From NCBI GenBank assembly GCA_922989275.2, contig OV277861.1, forward strand, positions 51,003,623 to 51,067,622: 64,000 nucleotides of DNA. Direction: 5' to 3'. How positions within the stretch are numbered: the stretch's first letter is position 1; every line of letters begins with the position of its first letter. The notes under the pieces are model-generated. The model had not been told where the DNA came from, searched no databases, and saw nothing but the letters and a program-made list of their open reading frames with translations. Of this stretch, positions 10,647 to 21,800 are shown in pieces. This DNA comes from Gari tellinella (Eukaryota; Mollusca; Bivalvia; Cardiida; Psammobiidae). Made by a program: the position numbers and the translations under genes.

Positions 10647-12316
10647 TACAGTCAAACCTGTGAACAACAGCCACCTGTGGGAACTAGCAAAACTGGCCGT
10701 TGTTCACAGGTGGCTGTTGTTCGCAGGTGTGCAAAATGGCTAAGTTTTCATCAACTACATGTACTGAATTTTATATCTACAAGGGACAGTACAAGTACGC
10801 AAGTAATGAAAGAGAAACATTTGATACCTTTAAACTCTAAGTTATTTATCTATTTAAATATTAAAAATATTAAAAAAATTTATTTGCTTAAGAATTCAGT
10901 CTTTGAAGTTTCAATAAATATCACGGCCATCATCTTTCTTTTGAACGGATATCCATGTTTAAAGTAAATGTCTCGGTAGATAGCAAACTCTGAAGGGTTT
11001 TGGTCACGTGATCGCATTTTCTCATTATGATTGGTACATGAAGATATGGATATTTGAATAATGTTCCATCGCCGCTTTCGAGAAAATGCGGAAAAGGGCG
11101 GGTAACTCAAAGGACGAATAGCTTCGAAATCATCTCGTTTAATAAGAACGAAGGACTTTAAAAAGTCTTTTCAAAAGCCGATATTTTCATTATTTGCTTG
11201 TCTGAATGATTAATTTGTTGCTCTGATTCTTAAATGTACTGGGTTTTTCTTCATTTCAATGGAAACACTCACAATACACCGTGAATTTATAGCTGGTGTA
11301 AAGTTTATTTGGAAAGGACGCCATTTATGATAATGAGGTTATGACTAAAACACGGACATTGCCGAACATAAATGTTGACGTGATATGACGGCAGTTGTTG
11401 AATATTAGAATCTATAGCACAGTCTGTTGGTTTTAGCACCTTTACCCGCTCAGCGACAGTAACTCGGAAACTTCATCGACTAGAGTAGACGGCATTGTTA
11501 ATTTTCCAATTATCTTTGACTTTGTAACGTGTACCGGGCCGGTCACCCATCCAGTTATTAACCGCGCAGAACGTTGCTTAACTTCGCCGGTCACCCATCC
11601 AGTAATTAACCGCGCAGAAAGTTGCTTAACTTCGGAACTGAGACAACTTTTTAAAGCGTAATGATTAAACTAGAAATGACTTTTTTATTTCACGATTTCG
11701 TATCTGCCAAGGTTTCTTACATCAAAACAAAACAATTAATCACCAATGACTAATCTGGATAAGGCCATTTTAGAAATCGCCCAATCATTTGTTTAATCTG
11801 GACAACGTGATTATAAACAATCATACAAACATAAGCAGCAACGGACATCTTCAATATTAATTAGCCAACATATAAAAACAAACATTTTTTTTGAAATTCT
11901 TTCATCATAATGTGGCTTATTTTAAACCCAAAAGTCGGTTGCAAACTGTCATTAGCACCTTAGAATTTGCTTCCAATTATATAACCAAGCGCATCCATAA
12001 CAAAGATGGCGGCCGACATTGGCGAAATTGCACCCATTCAATCGTGTTATTTGGCTGCTGTAAGAGGTGTTAAAAACAGCCGAATTAGTGACCGCCGGCC
12101 ACGATCGGCAGGTGACACCTCTGTGTCGCAGCCTGGCCGCTGTTTGGGGTAAAAGGTGTCAAAAAGAGCCAGTTTAAGTGACCGTTGGCCGCGGTCGGCA
12201 GGAGACCGTTATTCAGAGGTCAATTAAGAAGGAAATTGGCCGGGAGGAATTCAGACTGGCCGTTGTTGACAGGTGACCGTTGTTCGGAGGTGACCGTTCA
12301 GACAGGTTTGACTGTA
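10647..12316. mobile_element. element P, TA-flanked, CAGTCAAACCTG ends
   Basis: Left end TACAGTCAAACCTGTGAACA and right end CAGACAGGTTTGACTGTA are inverted repeats with TA outside, a pogo/Tigger-like signature. Inside the ends are further copies of the GTGACCGTTGTTC.. and ACAGGTGGCTGTTGTTC motifs. A direct repeat (GCCGAATTAGTGACCGCCGG near 12077 and GCCAGTTTAAGTGACCGTTG near 12167) lies before the right end. The 1.67 kb interior encodes no recognisable transposase but carries a 5S rRNA-like fragment. Confidence 0.65.
11535..11640 (-). pseudogene. 5S rRNA-like fragment, tandemly duplicated (48 bp period)
   Basis: Two copies of a 48 bp unit (11539-11586 and 11587-11634) read CCGGTCACCCATCCAG..TTAACC..GTTGCTTAACTTCG. 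On the minus strand this is CGAAGTTAAGCAAC..GGTTAA..CTGGATGGGTGACCGG, which closely follows the middle-to-late part of metazoan 5S rRNA, including the internal promoter region and the TGGATGGGTGACC block. The 5' part of 5S and its 3' stem are absent, so it is not a functional 5S gene. It lies within transposon P. Confidence 0.6.
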
Positions 12317-13254
12317 TAGATAAACAGACAACTTAAATCTCTGACCTCTGATTGTTGTGAGCTGGTGTCCTGGGTGTGTATAATATTCACTGTTTTGTGA
12401 AACTTACAATTGTAGCAAATATTACTTATATTCTGTCTGTCACACTTTTTGTCAAGAAGATATCTCCATGTTTATAATTCACTAAGTTGTACTTCCAAGG
12501 TTTTTCCGTGCTGGAAAATGTCTAAGTACAATTTTTACGAGGTGCAAATTGTTTAAGTTATTATTTTACAAGGATTTTCCGTGCTAAAAAATGGTTAAGT
12601 TCTTATTTCCGAGATTGTTCCGTGTTTATTTTTGCCAAAGTCCATTTTTTCCGAGCTTTTGCCAAGGTTTTAAGAGTTTCCAAGGTTTTTTCTTGATATT
12701 TACGTGGTTTTTTTGTTCATAAGCATGCATAAACCTTGGAAATTTTGGTGACTAAACAAAAACCTTAGAAATTGTTACGAATAACCATGGAACTTTTAGA
12801 ATTCCATGTAAATTCCACGTAAATTATTCATATTCCATGGAAATTTTACACTGAACCTTGGAAAAAGTACAGCCGGGATGTATTCTGCTTTTGAAAAATA
12901 ATCAGCTTTTGTTGATATTTTGGACCATTTTTTAGATGCTGCGTCATAAAATAAAAGTTAAATAACCAACGCAGTTCCTGATCAGACTTAGTCCTCTGAT
13001 CAGGGTCTTAGTAACGGAGATATTTCCTCATGCATTCAAAAGCGTTTTATAATGAATTGTGATATGCTAGTTTGATTTAAAAAAACAATGACAGAAAATA
13101 TTGCATCGGATATCAAATGCATTGTGTGCGATATCTAATAGTCAGGAAGGTGGCTTAACAAAAATGACAAATACTGTAAAATGTTCAATATTTTGCCTGT
13201 TCCCACAGTAACAAATTGCAAAGTTCAGCAGATCCTAGTGAAAATGTAGGAAAG

Positions 13255-13462
13255 TACAGTACAAACCCTCTAACACGACTAATCTTCTTTTAAGTTATTA
13301 AGTGTTTAAGGCATGTGACTGCTTAAAGCAATGTGAAAGTAAAACAGAAAGCTCCTTTAGGAGCTTTCTGTTTTACTTTCACTTTGCTTTAAGCCATCAC
13401 CTATCTTTCATACAGTCAATTAGCCTTGTTTTTAGTTGTCATAATAGAGAGGTCTTACTATA
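13255..13462 (+). mobile_element. family E MITE
   Basis: TACAGTACAAACCCTCTAAC at the left and AATAGAGAGGTCTTACTATA at the right. The hairpin GTGAAAGTAAAACAGAAAGC with apex CTCCTTTAGGAG is intact. The termini are more diverged than in the 3012-3230 copy. Confidence 0.7.
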
Positions 13463-13632
13463 GGTTGTGTGAAAGGTATTCAGAAATGGACATGCGATCT
13501 TCTCAATGAAAACCTGCTATGGTTCCTGTTCTTGATATGCTGAAAGAAAGGCTAGTCATCAATCAAATCCCGTCAAAGCAACAAGTCCATAGAGGTTAAT
13601 CAGGGTGAAAATGAGTTGCTTTTTTACAATGA

Positions 13633-13832
13633 TTAACTCTTTGCATGCTGGGTAATTTTTCCGTCAGCAACAATTGTTGTCTGCTACAGTTGTTCCAAAA
13701 AAAAGAATTTTCAATAACTTTTCAAAACAGGATCAAGAGACTCAAACAGCTTGGATCCTGTAAAGACATTCCGCCACTCAGCATCTCATCAGAATCCAAT
13801 CTGCATGGTTTCACTGCTAGCAGGCTAAGAGT
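13633..13832 (+). mobile_element. family C MITE, diverged
   Basis: TTAACTCTTTGCATGCTGGG at the left, the GTTGTCTGCTACAGTTGTTC zone, then CAGCTTGGATCCTG. The right end is eroded (TGCTAGCAGGCTAAGAG). Confidence 0.6.
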
Positions 13833-13962
13833 CCTGCATACATGTAGGTATGACATTTGCAAACAGTGTATACCCTGATCACATCATCACACGGCTCTAG
13901 AAAGAGCCATGATGCATCTGACCAGATACTTTCAATTTAAAATAGTCTGCAAATTCAGCATA

Positions 13963-16257
13963 CAACAAGAGCGTGTCCCAGTTACACGAATGCCCCCGAT
14001 GATACAGGGAGGGGAATCCAGACTATCAAACGTAAAAGTTAGAGAGCTGAAACTGTAGTGGAGCGCCATTTTGAGGACTTCAAGGGCCATTACTCCAAAG
14101 GGCCTAGCATAAATTGGTGCCGCTGGTTATCCAAATTGGTCTCCATTTTATGTCAACAAACATTTTCAGAAAGTTTGGTGATGATCAGATGAAAAGCAAT
14201 GTGTTTGTGAAACACAAATGCCCCCAGCCAGCATCATGTTCTGTAATGTAATGCTTATTTGCAAAAGTAGGTCAAAAGTCATGGTCGTAGGGTAAATGAA
14301 ACATTGGCATGGTTGGAGAAGTCTTAACAGAAGAAACATATAAAGTATGGAAGCTCTAGGCCTACTGGTTCAAATGTTATAGGCGTATAAAGATTTATAC
14401 AAATAAAGGTCAAAGGTCAAGGTCACAAGGGCAAAAACGTAGGTATGGTTGGAAAGGTCTTGACACAAGAAATATAAAAACAAAATATGAAAGCCGTAGG
14501 CCTACTGGTGCAAATGTTATAGCCATTTAAAGATTTCAACAAAAGTAGGTCAAATGTCAAGGTCACAAGGTCGAAAAGTTTTGTATGGTTAGAAAGGGAA
14601 AACACATGTCAAGTATAAAAGGCCAAGGTGCAAAAATGCAAAAGTTATATCCAAGGTTAAGGTTTTTGGTTAAAGTTTGATTAAATAGGTCAAAGATCGA
14701 GGTCAAGGTCACATGCTCAAAGATGTTGGTATGGTTGGAAAGGTCTTGACACAAGAAATATACATACAAAATATTAAAGCCCTGGGCCAACTGGTGCAAA
14801 TGTTATAGCCATTTAAAGATTTTTACAAAAGTAGGTCAAATGTCAAGGTCACAAGGTCAAAAAGTTTTGTATGGTTGGAAAGGTCTTGCCATGAAGAATA
14901 CACATGCCAAGTATAAAAGCGCAGGTTCAAAAATGCAAAAGTTATAGCCAATGTTAATGTTTTTGGTTAAAGTTTGATTAAATAGGTCAAAGGTGAAGGT
15001 CAATGGCACATGGTCAAAGATATTGGTATGGTAGGAAAGGTCTTGACACAAAACATATACATACAAAATATTAAAGCCCTATGCTAACTGGTGCAAATGT
15101 TATAGCAATTTAAAGATTTTTACAAAAGTAGGTCAAATGTCAAGGTCAAGGTCAAAAAGTTTTGTATGGTTGGAAAGGTCTTGCCATGAGGAATACACAT
15201 GTCAAGTATAAAATGCCCAGGTGCAAAAATGCAAAAGTTATAGCCAAGGTTAAGGTTTTTGGTTAAAGTTTGATTAAATAGGTCAAAGGTCAAGGTCACA
15301 TGGTCAAAGATGTTGGTATGGTTGGAAAGTTCTTGACACAAGAAATATACATACAAAATATTAAAGCCCTGGGCCTACTGGTGCAAATGTTATAGCCATT
15401 TAAAGATTTTTACAAAAGTAGGTCAAATTTCAAGGTCAAGGTCACAAGGTCAAAAAGTTTTATATGGTTGGAAAGGTCTTGCCATGAGGAATACACATGA
15501 CAAGTATAAAAGGCCAAGGTACAAAAATGCAAAAGTTATAGCCAAGGTTAAGGTTTTTGGTTAAAGTTTGATTAAATAGGTCAAAGGTCAAGGTCACAGG
15601 GTCAAAGATGTTGGTATGGTTGGAAAGGTCTTGACAAAAGAAATATACATACAAAATATGAAAGCCCTGGGCCTACTGGTGCAAATGTTATAGCCATTTA
15701 AAGATTTTTACAAAAGTAGGTCAAATGTCAAGGTCATGGTCACAAGGTCAAAAAGTTTTATATGGTTGGAAAGGTCTTGCCATGAGGAATACACATGCCA
15801 AGTATAAAAGGCCCAGGTTTAAAAATGCAATAGTTATAGCCAAGGTTAAGGTTTTTGGCTAAAGTTTGATTAAATAGGTCAAAGATCGAGGTCAAGGTCA
15901 CATGGTCAAAGATGTTGGTATGGTTGGAAAGGTCTTGACACAAGAAATATACATACAAAATATTAAAGCCCTGGGCCTACTGGTGCAAATGTTATAGCCA
16001 TTTAAAGATTTTTACAAAAGTAGGTCAAATGTCAAGGTCAAGGTCACAAGGTCAAAAAAGGTTTGTATGGATGGAAAGGTCTTGATACAGGGAAGACACA
16101 TGCCAAGTATAAAAGGTCCAGGTACAAAAATGCAAGAGTTATAGCCAAGGTTAAGGTTTTTGGCACAGACAGACGGACGGACGCTCGGACGGACGGACAA
16201 ACCAACAGACATGACAAAAACTATATGCCCCCGAATCGTAGATTCTGGGGGCATAAA
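13963..16257 (+). mobile_element. satellite-bearing element with ~297 bp tandem array
   Basis: Starts CAACAAGAGCGTGTCCCAG with an early ATGCCCCCGATG. The core has at least five tandem units about 297 bp apart (GGTATGGTTGGAAAGGTC near 14728, 15025, 15315, 15613, 15917). Each unit is a dimer of two diverged ~148 bp halves, one with GGTCTTGACACAAG and one with GGTCTTGCCATGAG. Then come a GACGGACGG microsatellite (16165-16199) and the 3' hairpin TATGCCCCCGAATCGT..GGGGGCATA before a poly-A-like end. This is the layout of bivalve pearl/CvA/DTE elements, later compared with Helentron-like non-autonomous elements. The many short minus-strand frames here are translations of the repeat. Confidence 0.75.
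16165..16199 (+). repeat. (ACGG)n/(ACAG)n microsatellite
   Basis: ACAGACAGACGGACGGACGC then TCGGACGGACGG. It sits between the satellite core and the 3' hairpin of the preceding element, the same position as in the other elements of this type here. Confidence 0.85.
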
Positions 16258-16315
16258 AAACAGCTTATCTCCTTTTTCAACAGTAGAATAATCTATTTGG
16301 AATATTCAGCACTAA

Positions 16316-16566
16316 TTAACTCTTTCCTCCCTGAAACCTTAAATGGACAATCCCAGTTTCCATTTTAGTTTAGAACATTCCTGACTTTAAAGGGTTGTTT
16401 TTGTCAATTTTTGGCATTATTACAAACAGTGAAGACCTTGATCAGAAGGCTCCTTTTGGAGCCCTCTGATCTGGGTCTTCACTGTTTGCATAGGACAAGT
16501 GTACTATTCACATGTTCACTGTTTGAAAATGACGCCTATATGTGGGACTAGGGTTCAAAGAGTTAA
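16316..16566 (-). mobile_element. family D MITE, complete 251 bp
   Basis: TTAACTCTTTCCTCCCTGAA to GGACTAGGGTTCAAAGAGTTAA-type end. The palindrome has apex GGCTCCTTTTGGAGCC. Same length as the copy at 6383 but in the opposite orientation. Confidence 0.8.
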
Positions 16567-16639
16567 AAGGGTTAACCAATTTAGAACTCTTTGCAGTCAT
16601 TCTTAATGCACATTTTCTGCCTCTTTCTTTCAACAACTT

Positions 16640-16830
16640 TAAACCATTACTTCATAAATACATCTTTTTACACCTTTAATTTATTCTTCCAATGAAGAAA
16701 ATAGTTCCAATTTAAACAGTTATATATTAATAGTTATGTATCATAAAATTTCTCAATTTCTTTGTCCTAGCAGATGATCGATATAGCTTCAAGCAGGCTG
16801 AAAAGTAAAACTTTACTTTCAATATGGTAG
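16640..16830 (-). mobile_element. family A MITE, truncated
   Basis: TTTAAACCATTACTTCATAAATACATC, GAAGAAAATAGTTCC and GCTTCAAGCAGGCTGAAA are present. The element stops just past the palindrome centre (AAAACTTTACTTTCAATATGG). Confidence 0.55.
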
Positions 16831-17188
16831 GTCCAGATGCCAAGGGACTGTACTAGGTAAAACAAGCAAAGATAGGTTTGTAGGTTTGGGAACTATTCAG
16901 CCACTGTATGGGAAATTCATGAGTATTATAACAAGTCTCACAATGTTGCATTCCTGGTCTGTGGGATATTTTAGAGGGTGTTTAGGGTCATTAGTAAAGT
17001 CATTAACACCTAAAATACTCACACTAGCAACACCTGCAAGGATTGTACAAGAACAGACTTCTCTCAAACAAGAATTCACAAAGACCAGTAGAATTGTCAA
17101 ATTATTTTTTTTAATTTTTTTCTGGGTGTGCGTATTTCACATGTGTAAAGTGGTGTCCAGTCAGGAAAGATCTGCACTTGGTTTTTTA

Positions 17189-17262
17189 CAGGGCTCCAGA
17201 TAAAAGGGAACAAATCCAACATTTTCTCACTCATACAGCACCAATTAAATCCTATGGTGTTA
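17189..17262 (+). mobile_element. family F MITE, left half only
   Basis: CAGGGCTCCAGATAAAAGGG through ATCCTATGGTGTTACTA. It breaks at the palindrome centre next to a (TA)n run. Confidence 0.6.
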
Positions 17263-17732
17263 CTATATATATACAGTCACAACCATGGTTTGGTGGACAC
17301 ATAAAAAGATAATATTCACTCTAATATTTGGATTGATATGAAATTAGGTGACACTCATGAACTTTGCCTCAATAGTTGCAATCTTAACTGAATGAGTATA
17401 ATTTCAATCAGAATAAGATGTTTTCAATTTCAGTTCACATGAAAATAATAGAGTTGATTAAGACGCAGCAGATTGAATGGAAGCGGACAACAATTTCCCT
17501 ATGTAGAACATCTGGAACACATTGGAATACACTGAAACAAATCTCCCCATGTAGTTACTGAGACTGCTATAAAATTTAATTCTTTGTAAAAAATTAATTT
17601 GGTGGGCATGCAGGGATAATTTTACATAATTAATTTTGAAGACTTTTTTTTTTTGGTCTTAATTTCTTTAATAGGAGAAATATTTGTTCACAAAAACTTC
17701 CAGATAACATCTGGGCAAACCTAATTTCTCAG

Positions 17733-18030
17733 TTAACCTTCATCCAATGGCCTATTTCTAGCTTAGGAGAAAGGTAACTAATTAAAGCAAGTAGAAGGTA
17801 AAGCTGAATCATGGCCCCATGCTTATTACATGCTTGAGTTGAGTATGATTCGTTCTCAGGCTTTTGAATGGTCAGATTTGAGCAGATGCTCAAATCAGAC
17901 TAATCAAAAGCCTGAGAACTTGTCCAGACTCATTTCAAACGGTTTATAAGCACAAATTCTGCTCTTTAAGGATTATTCTGTGTTTATTACTTTCAACATG
18001 CTTTAAATTACCATCTGAATTTTGTTTAAC
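17733..18030 (+). mobile_element. family A MITE interrupted by a palindromic element
   Basis: TTAACCTTCATCCAATGGCC..AAAGCAAGTAGAAGGTAAAG on the left and CTTTCAACATGCTTTAAATTACC on the right are A sequence. Between them (about 17812-17945) is a different foldback: arms at 17858-17923 read TTCTCAGGCTTTTGAATGG..CAGATTTGAGCA and its complement, about 32 bp each with a very short loop. Confidence 0.5.
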
Positions 18031-18469
18031 TGGAAATTAAAAGATTCCAGCATCTACAGAATATTACCTGACCTATGAGAAATCTTGGCTTAGTTCACTA
18101 CTTATCATTAGCTATTGCAATGCTGCATGCACGGTTTTTCCACATTGATTTATCCATTTTCTGATCAAATGTAAGTTTACATAGACTCTTGTAGACATTT
18201 ATAATCCTACAATCATTTTCAAACCAAATCTATGTGGTTTAAGCTCCTTCAGGAGCCCACTGATCTGGGTCTTCACTGTTTGCAAAGGATGAACATTGAA
18301 CACTGATGGTTTCATACACTATAAAGGATAAGCTTGTATTGAATTTCAATAAAGCCTGCGTAACCAATTTGGTAATCATTTTGAGAATCAGACCTTCATC
18401 AATCATGTTTGAGGCAACATGACTTTTATGAATTATTATCTGAACATGGTTGGCAGTGGTACAGGAGAT

Positions 18470-18655
18470 TTAACTCATTACCCCATAAATATGCCTTTTT
18501 ATACTGAAGAAAATAGTTCCAGAAAATGTACCATAAGAAATGTTTTCTTTGTCCCAGTATATAGTAGCTTATAAAGCATTCTGCTTTACTTTCAACCTGC
18601 TTTAAGTGGTCACCTATCTTTAAAACTAGAAACAGGCCATAGGGGAATGGATTAA
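18470..18655 (-). mobile_element. family A MITE with deleted palindrome arm
   Basis: TTAACTCATTACCCCATAAA to TAGGGGAATGGATTAA. The left palindrome arm is lost (AGCTTATAAAGCATTCTGC). Its right TTAA is followed directly by CCCATTTCAAATTG, possibly the start of another TTAA element. Confidence 0.65.
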
Positions 18656-18739
18656 CCCATTTCAAATTGTATCTAACTATCTTACAGTGAATACGAAAAT
18701 TGATGGAAATATTCAGCATTTAGTAAACTTAGATATTAT

Positions 18740-18917
18740 CTCAAATTTGCAAAAATCGAACGAACCAGTATTTCTAAAAATTATTTTCATTCTTTCAAGC
18801 ACAGTATGATCGAAAATACCTGTATTTCAAAGTTAAAACATGGCTTAGCCAAGTTTTAACTTTGAAACACTGGTAAATTCAACTTAACAGAGTACAAGAT
18901 ATCGAAATTCAACTGTA
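18740..18917 (+). mobile_element. family N element, second copy
   Basis: Palindrome 18835-18867 (TTTCAAAGTTAAAACATGGC and complement) matches 5858-5904. The right end reads TCGAAATTCAACTGTA, consistent with a pogo-like terminus next to TA. Confidence 0.5.
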
Positions 18918-19336
18918 TTTACTTTTTATCTTGAGTCCTATAAGAAACATGCAGGTATTCTATATGACTTCTCATATCATACTGTAATGATCCACAAACC
19001 CACAATCATATTCTAAATTTACAAAATCATAAATTGTAATTAATGATCCATAACTAAATGTATTTATTTCTGAAGTTTGAGTGAGGCAAACTCACCTCTT
19101 TGACCTGACCCCGAGTCTGTATAAAAAAGAGGCTTGCTGTTTGGTATCTGTTTCATGCCTGCCATTTGCTCTTTGAAGCCTGAAAAATTGTTGTCAGCTT
19201 AAAAATTACGTACTGAAATTCTAAGCTTCAAACCTCTCGTAATTACTATGTCAAAAGTCTCATCTATGTGACAAAATATGTTGGCCCCTGATCAAAACTA
19301 GTTTGCAGTGAGTGCACAGTGCTGTTTGCAAACAGT

Positions 19337-19593
19337 TTTACCCATTACTCCATAGCCTGTTTCTTGTTTTGAAGACAGGTTAACACTTAAAACAGGTTGA
19401 AAGTAAAGCAGAATGCGCCTTAAGGCGCATTTTGCATTTTGCTTTACTTTCAGCCTGCTTTAAGCTACAATCTGCTAGAATATAGAAATTCTTATTATGA
19501 TACATATTCATGACTGTATAAATTGGACTTTTTTCTTCAATAGAGGTATAAATTGAATGCGTAAAATTGTGTATCTATGACGTAATGGGTTAA
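19337..19593 (+). mobile_element. family A MITE
   Basis: CCCATTACTCCATAGCCTG to GACGTAATGGGTTAA. Left TTAA mutated to TTTA. The palindrome is nearly complete, with a small TTTTGCA duplication in the right arm. Confidence 0.7.
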
Positions 19594-19665
19594 AATCTGA
19601 TCAGGGCTAATAGACAATATACCCTATTCTATACACATTTTAACTTATGGCACAGCCACCACTAT

Positions 19666-19981
19666 TTAAAGATATTTCCTCAGTCCATTGATGGAGCCCC
19701 CCCATTGTTCTCGATAGGTGTAAATGTTACCTGCAAAGCATGCAGCACAAGCTGCCAGCTGGTATACCAATCTCAGTTTACCTGGTGAGGCCCAGATTAT
19801 ACTCATGCTCTAGTGCTTTTCAATGGTTATTTCTTACCAAACTATCAAATATAAAGGTCGGGTCTCACATGAGATGCTTCAATGGTTCTTTGCTACCGGC
19901 ATGTCCACAAGACCCATGCTTTTTGCAAGGAAATTGTCTGGCAGGCATTATGATCCAAAGGTCGTCAGGAGATGTCTTTAA
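19666..19981 (+). mobile_element. element R (TTAAAGAYATYTCC ends)
   Basis: TTAAAGATATTTCCTCAG at the left and CAGGAGATGTCTTTAA at the right form short inverted ends with TTAA. A second copy in inverted orientation at 57849-58125 matches most of its length (for example GGAAATTGTCTGGCA and TATCAAATATAAAGG). Forward and reverse copies differ by indels that break every frame, so the 84-codon frame here is unlikely to be a protein. Superfamily unknown. Confidence 0.6.
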
Positions 19982-20213
19982 GTCTTCTTGCTGAGAAAGC
20001 AGTATTAGCAATGAACTCAATAACTGTACGCTAAATTTGAAGAACTGCAATTATTTTGTTCCAATTTGAACCTGAAGAGCACGTAATTCTAGCTATTCTA
20101 ACTCTTCCTATGTATAATTTCACCATTATTCCTGTTAGATATTTCTGCAATATGGTAATAGTGAGTGTCTATCAATATTCAAGAGGTCAATTCATTCCTC
20201 AGCAGAAGGGCCT

Positions 20214-20452
20214 TTAACCCATTACTCCACAGCCTGATTTTAGTTTTGAAAATAGGTGACTTCTTAAAGCACAGGTTGAAAGTAAAGCAGAATGTGCCTT
20301 AAGGCCCATTCTGTTTTACTTTCAGCCTGTTTTGAGCTACTATCTCCTAGGATATAGAAAATTGTTCTTATCATACTTATTCATGTCTGTATAAATTAGA
20401 ACTATTTTCATCAGTGGAGCAATAGATTAGGAGTTATGGGGTAATGGGTTAA
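20214..20452 (+). mobile_element. family A MITE
   Basis: TTAACCCATTACTCCACAGC to GTTATGGGGTAATGGGTTAA. Palindrome apex is GTGCCTTAAGGCCC. It shares its right TTAA with the next C-like sequence. Confidence 0.7.
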
Positions 20453-20600
20453 CCTTCTGCATGCTATGTAATTGTTGTCTGCAAATATGGCCTTCTGTAA
20501 CGATAACAAAAGTTGATACAGTTAGGATCCAGATGAGATGCCAAGCATTTGGATTTACTTTGCATTGAGTAACTCTGTATCTAGATGGAAACAGTGTTGG
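20449..20600 (+). mobile_element. family C-like fragment
   Basis: TTAACCTTCTGCATGCTATG, GTTGTCTGCAAATATGG and GTTAGGATCCAGATGAGATGC. It is followed at 20602 by another C left end (TTAACTCCTTGCATGCTAC) that breaks off after CCTATGCAAACTGA. Confidence 0.45.
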
Positions 20601-20664
20601 TTAACTCCTTGCATGCTACTAGCCGCAGATATATGTGCAACAGTGATTACCTATGCAAACTGAT

Positions 20665-20735
20665 AGGGACAGACAGACAAACAGACAGGGCAAAAACTAT
20701 ATGGCCCCAAATCACAGATTCTGGGGGCCTAAAAA
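20665..20735 (+). repeat. 3' end fragment of a satellite-bearing element
   Basis: GGACAGACAGACAAACAGAC then ATGGCCCCAAATCACAGA..TCTGGGGGCCTAAAAAG. This is the microsatellite plus 3' hairpin of the 13963-16257 family without its core. Confidence 0.6.
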
Positions 20736-21269
20736 GCGTATTTATTGGGCAAAGGGTTAAGTTTCCATGTGTTTTTAAAACTAGAAATAGGCTATGGGGT
20801 ATTACGTTAACACGTACAGTCTATAAGAAGAGACATTTGATACATACAACTAAATCTTTTTCAGTTGTTGAAAGAATGTAAAGAACTATAGAGATTAGAT
20901 AACTAGACAATCTGCATGCGGCATGCACACTCCAGATTGTGATAAGTTGTGCATGTCAAAATGCATGATGCATGCTGGTGTAAATCCGCAAACATGTTGA
21001 TGGAATAAGTCTCTCAAGTTTTTTGGTGCCATGTTGAAATTTTGGGAACAAAGGAAACGCAGACAGATGTAATAAATATCAAATCTTTACCATGAGAAAC
21101 TTATTCCATTGCAGTCTCGGGTCTGTCTTACCAAATGTCTTACAAAACTTAGTACGACAAAAAGGGATGAAAGTCAAAACTTTAAAATACATCTAATTTC
21201 TTGAAATTGTCACGGACCAAAATTTTCCAGATATGGAGAATATTTCAAATACCGGTACGCATTTCAGCC

Positions 21270-21477
21270 TTAAGATTCAGTACTTACAAGAACATTGGTA
21301 AACAGTACATAGACCCTGATGAGACTGCCAGGACTGTACTGTTTCGTATGAGATGTTCCGCTGTATGGACCAATATTGAAGTGTTTTAGACCGTCCTTGT
21401 ACAGCTATAAGGAAATCTTCCAGCAAGTACATGGGGAGAGTCATTTCAATATATCCAGGCATATATAAATGGGTTAA
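21270..21477 (+). mobile_element. family J MITE, 208 bp
   Basis: TTAAGATTCAGTACTTACAA to GGCATATATAAATGGGTTAA, with CATAGACCCTGATGAGAC in the core. Same length (208 bp) and order of motifs as 29220-29427. Palindrome degenerate. Confidence 0.55.
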
Positions 21478-21800
21478 ATACGTAAGTCCCGGCCATGTCC
21501 TATATCGTAACTACAAATTAGAATTGTCTATGAATAAATAATTGATATATCTCAGGCTGGAGACAAAAAGGATAGAATGTTTGAAATATTTAATTTCCTC
21601 TCTGAAGATCTCATCCTTTTCCCCCCACAGAAGCGCCTTTTAGCACATTTAAATAATACTTATTCCCCATAGAGATGATAATTTCATGTTTTAACCATAC
21701 CCCCTTGTTAAACAGCCATAGGAGTTTCCCTGCATCCTGACACGTGGATCTGTTATGTAGAAAACTCCTTCAGGAGCTTCTGCATGACTGTCAACCTGCT

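Larger units (their letters stand above)
10101..12877. mobile_element. element G (CCCGGCTGTAC ends) containing element P
   Basis: The ends CCCGGCTGTACTTTTTCC and GGAAAAAGTACAGCCGGG are inverted repeats. Both subterminal zones (10101-10460 and about 12480-12870) are full of degenerate copies of CCTTGGAAA and ACGAGGAAT on either strand, as expected of clustered transposase-binding sites. Removing the nested element P leaves about 1.1 kb. AT flanks both ends but may be chance. No transposase was seen; the 79- and 83-codon frames at 10048-10312 translate the subterminal repeats. Confidence 0.6.

Noticed and set aside
11535..11640. Functional 5S rRNA gene
   Set aside because: Only the internal part is present, tandemly duplicated with substitutions and without the terminal stem.
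14423..16254. Series of similar minus-strand frames (MYVYFLCQDLSNHTNIF-like) suggesting a repeated protein
   Set aside because: They are translations of the ~297 bp satellite unit; indels between units break the frames and no domain is visible.
19740..19994. 84-codon frame shared with a frame near 57877-58149 as a conserved gene
   Set aside because: The two copies differ by frame-shifting indels and are bounded by TTAA inverted ends; better explained as repeat element R.
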